This document shows positions 13,643 to 14,017 of a stretch of DNA of 14,017 nucleotides, one piece after another; the first letter of the stretch is position 1, and every line of letters begins with the position of its first letter. The stretch is from Actinomycetes bacterium (GTDB taxonomy: Bacteria; Actinomycetota; Coriobacteriia; Anaerosomatales; JAJZPX01), in assembly GCA_021811025.1 (NCBI GenBank), contig JAJZPX010000019.1:1-14017 (forward strand), written 5' to 3'. Under the pieces are notes generated by a model. It had not been told where the DNA came from. It did no database searches and saw nothing but the letters and a program-made list of their open reading frames with translations. The position numbers were made by a program, and so were the translations under genes.

Positions 13643-14017
13643 TGGAGACCGTCTTCATCAGCGGGTCGCGGAAGCTTGGACGACTGAACGCCGCGATCAG
13701 GGAGAGACTGGATGCCATCGTAGACCGCGGTTTCCGCGTCGTTATCGGTGATGCAAGCGGAAGCGATCGTGCGGTTCAGTCCTTCCTTGCAGAGCGACAC
13801 CACAGGAACGTCCTAGTGCATTGCATGGGTTCTGGCTGCCGGAACAACGTCGGCGCCTGGCCCGTCCACTCCGTGAGCGGCCGGGGCAAGCGCGGCTTCC
13901 AGTACTTCGCGTTGAAGGACGCGGAGATGGCGCATGAAGCCGACTACGGACTCATGATTTGGGACGGCAAGAGCAGGGGGACCTTCTCGAACATCCTGAG
14001 GATGTTGGACTCTGGGA
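13642..14017 (+). CDS. SLOG-family nucleotide-binding protein, 3' part missing
   Basis: ATG 13642 overlaps the preceding TGA by one base (TGATG) and has GAGGAG six bases upstream. 125 residues are visible with no stop before the window edge. The opening VFISGSRKLG (4-13) and VIGDASGSDRAVQSFL (34-49) are the glycine-rich loops of a Rossmann-like SLOG/YspA (DUF2493-related) fold. CRNNVGAW (66-73), YFALKDAEMAHEADYGLMIWDGKSRGT (88-114) and FSNILRML follow, which are hallmarks of this family. SLOG domains bind nucleotides or nucleotide-derived ligands. They appear in DprA, LOG phosphoribohydrolases and several predicted defence proteins. Coupling to a phosphoribosyltransferase suggests a shared nucleotide or ribosyl substrate; this is inference. 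Confidence 0.85.
   Translation, partial: METVFISGSRKLGRLNAAIRERLDAIVDRGFRVVIGDASGSDRAVQSFLAERHHRNVLVHCMGSGCRNNVGAWPVHSVSGRGKRGFQYFALKDAEMAHEADYGLMIWDGKSRGTFSNILRMLDSG

Overview
This window is GC-rich chromosomal DNA, with dense genes, many GTG starts and strong purine-rich ribosome binding sites. The organism is probably an actinomycetote. The evidence is the base composition, a CGAAC-N4-GTTCG SOS-type operator (the Gram-positive/actinobacterial LexA pattern), and the mix of PAS/GAF-PP2C phosphatase, GGDEF-EAL protein, NYN-LOTUS protein and OFA-family transporter. A Coriobacteriia-like lineage would fit, but the sequence does not prove it. There is no rRNA, tRNA, CRISPR array or insertion sequence.

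Positions 1-5522 hold signalling genes. A cut-off NTF2/SnoaL-like gene on the minus strand diverges from a small four-helix membrane protein. That gene converges, with a 13-base overlap of the 3' ends, on a large membrane-bound PAS-PAS-GGDEF-EAL protein for cyclic-di-GMP turnover. Divergent from it is a stand-alone helical sensor domain, followed by a PAS-GAF-PP2C (SpoIIE/RsbU-type) phosphatase.

Positions 5595-8600 hold a plus-strand series. First is a NYN-LOTUS putative ribonuclease whose stop codon lies inside a 12-bp hairpin. Next comes a perfect 72-bp tandem repeat made of nested palindromes. After it is a tight run of small genes: a cysteine-rich protein, a DUF488 protein, a YgjP/SprT-like metallopeptidase and a small membrane protein.

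Positions 8792-10755 hold an OFA-type MFS transporter closed by a good intrinsic terminator, then a short ORF remnant and an orphan HicB-like protein.

Positions 10839-14017 hold a UvrD/PcrA-type helicase on the minus strand. Its upstream region carries a textbook LexA box and an 11-bp inverted repeat that includes the start codon. Divergent from it is a pair with looser codon usage: a ComF-like phosphoribosyltransferase whose frame is broken by one base just before its PRPP loop, and a SLOG-family nucleotide-binding protein that runs off the window. This pair is the best candidate for an accessory, possibly stress- or defence-related, system. Its proximity to an SOS-controlled helicase is suggestive only.
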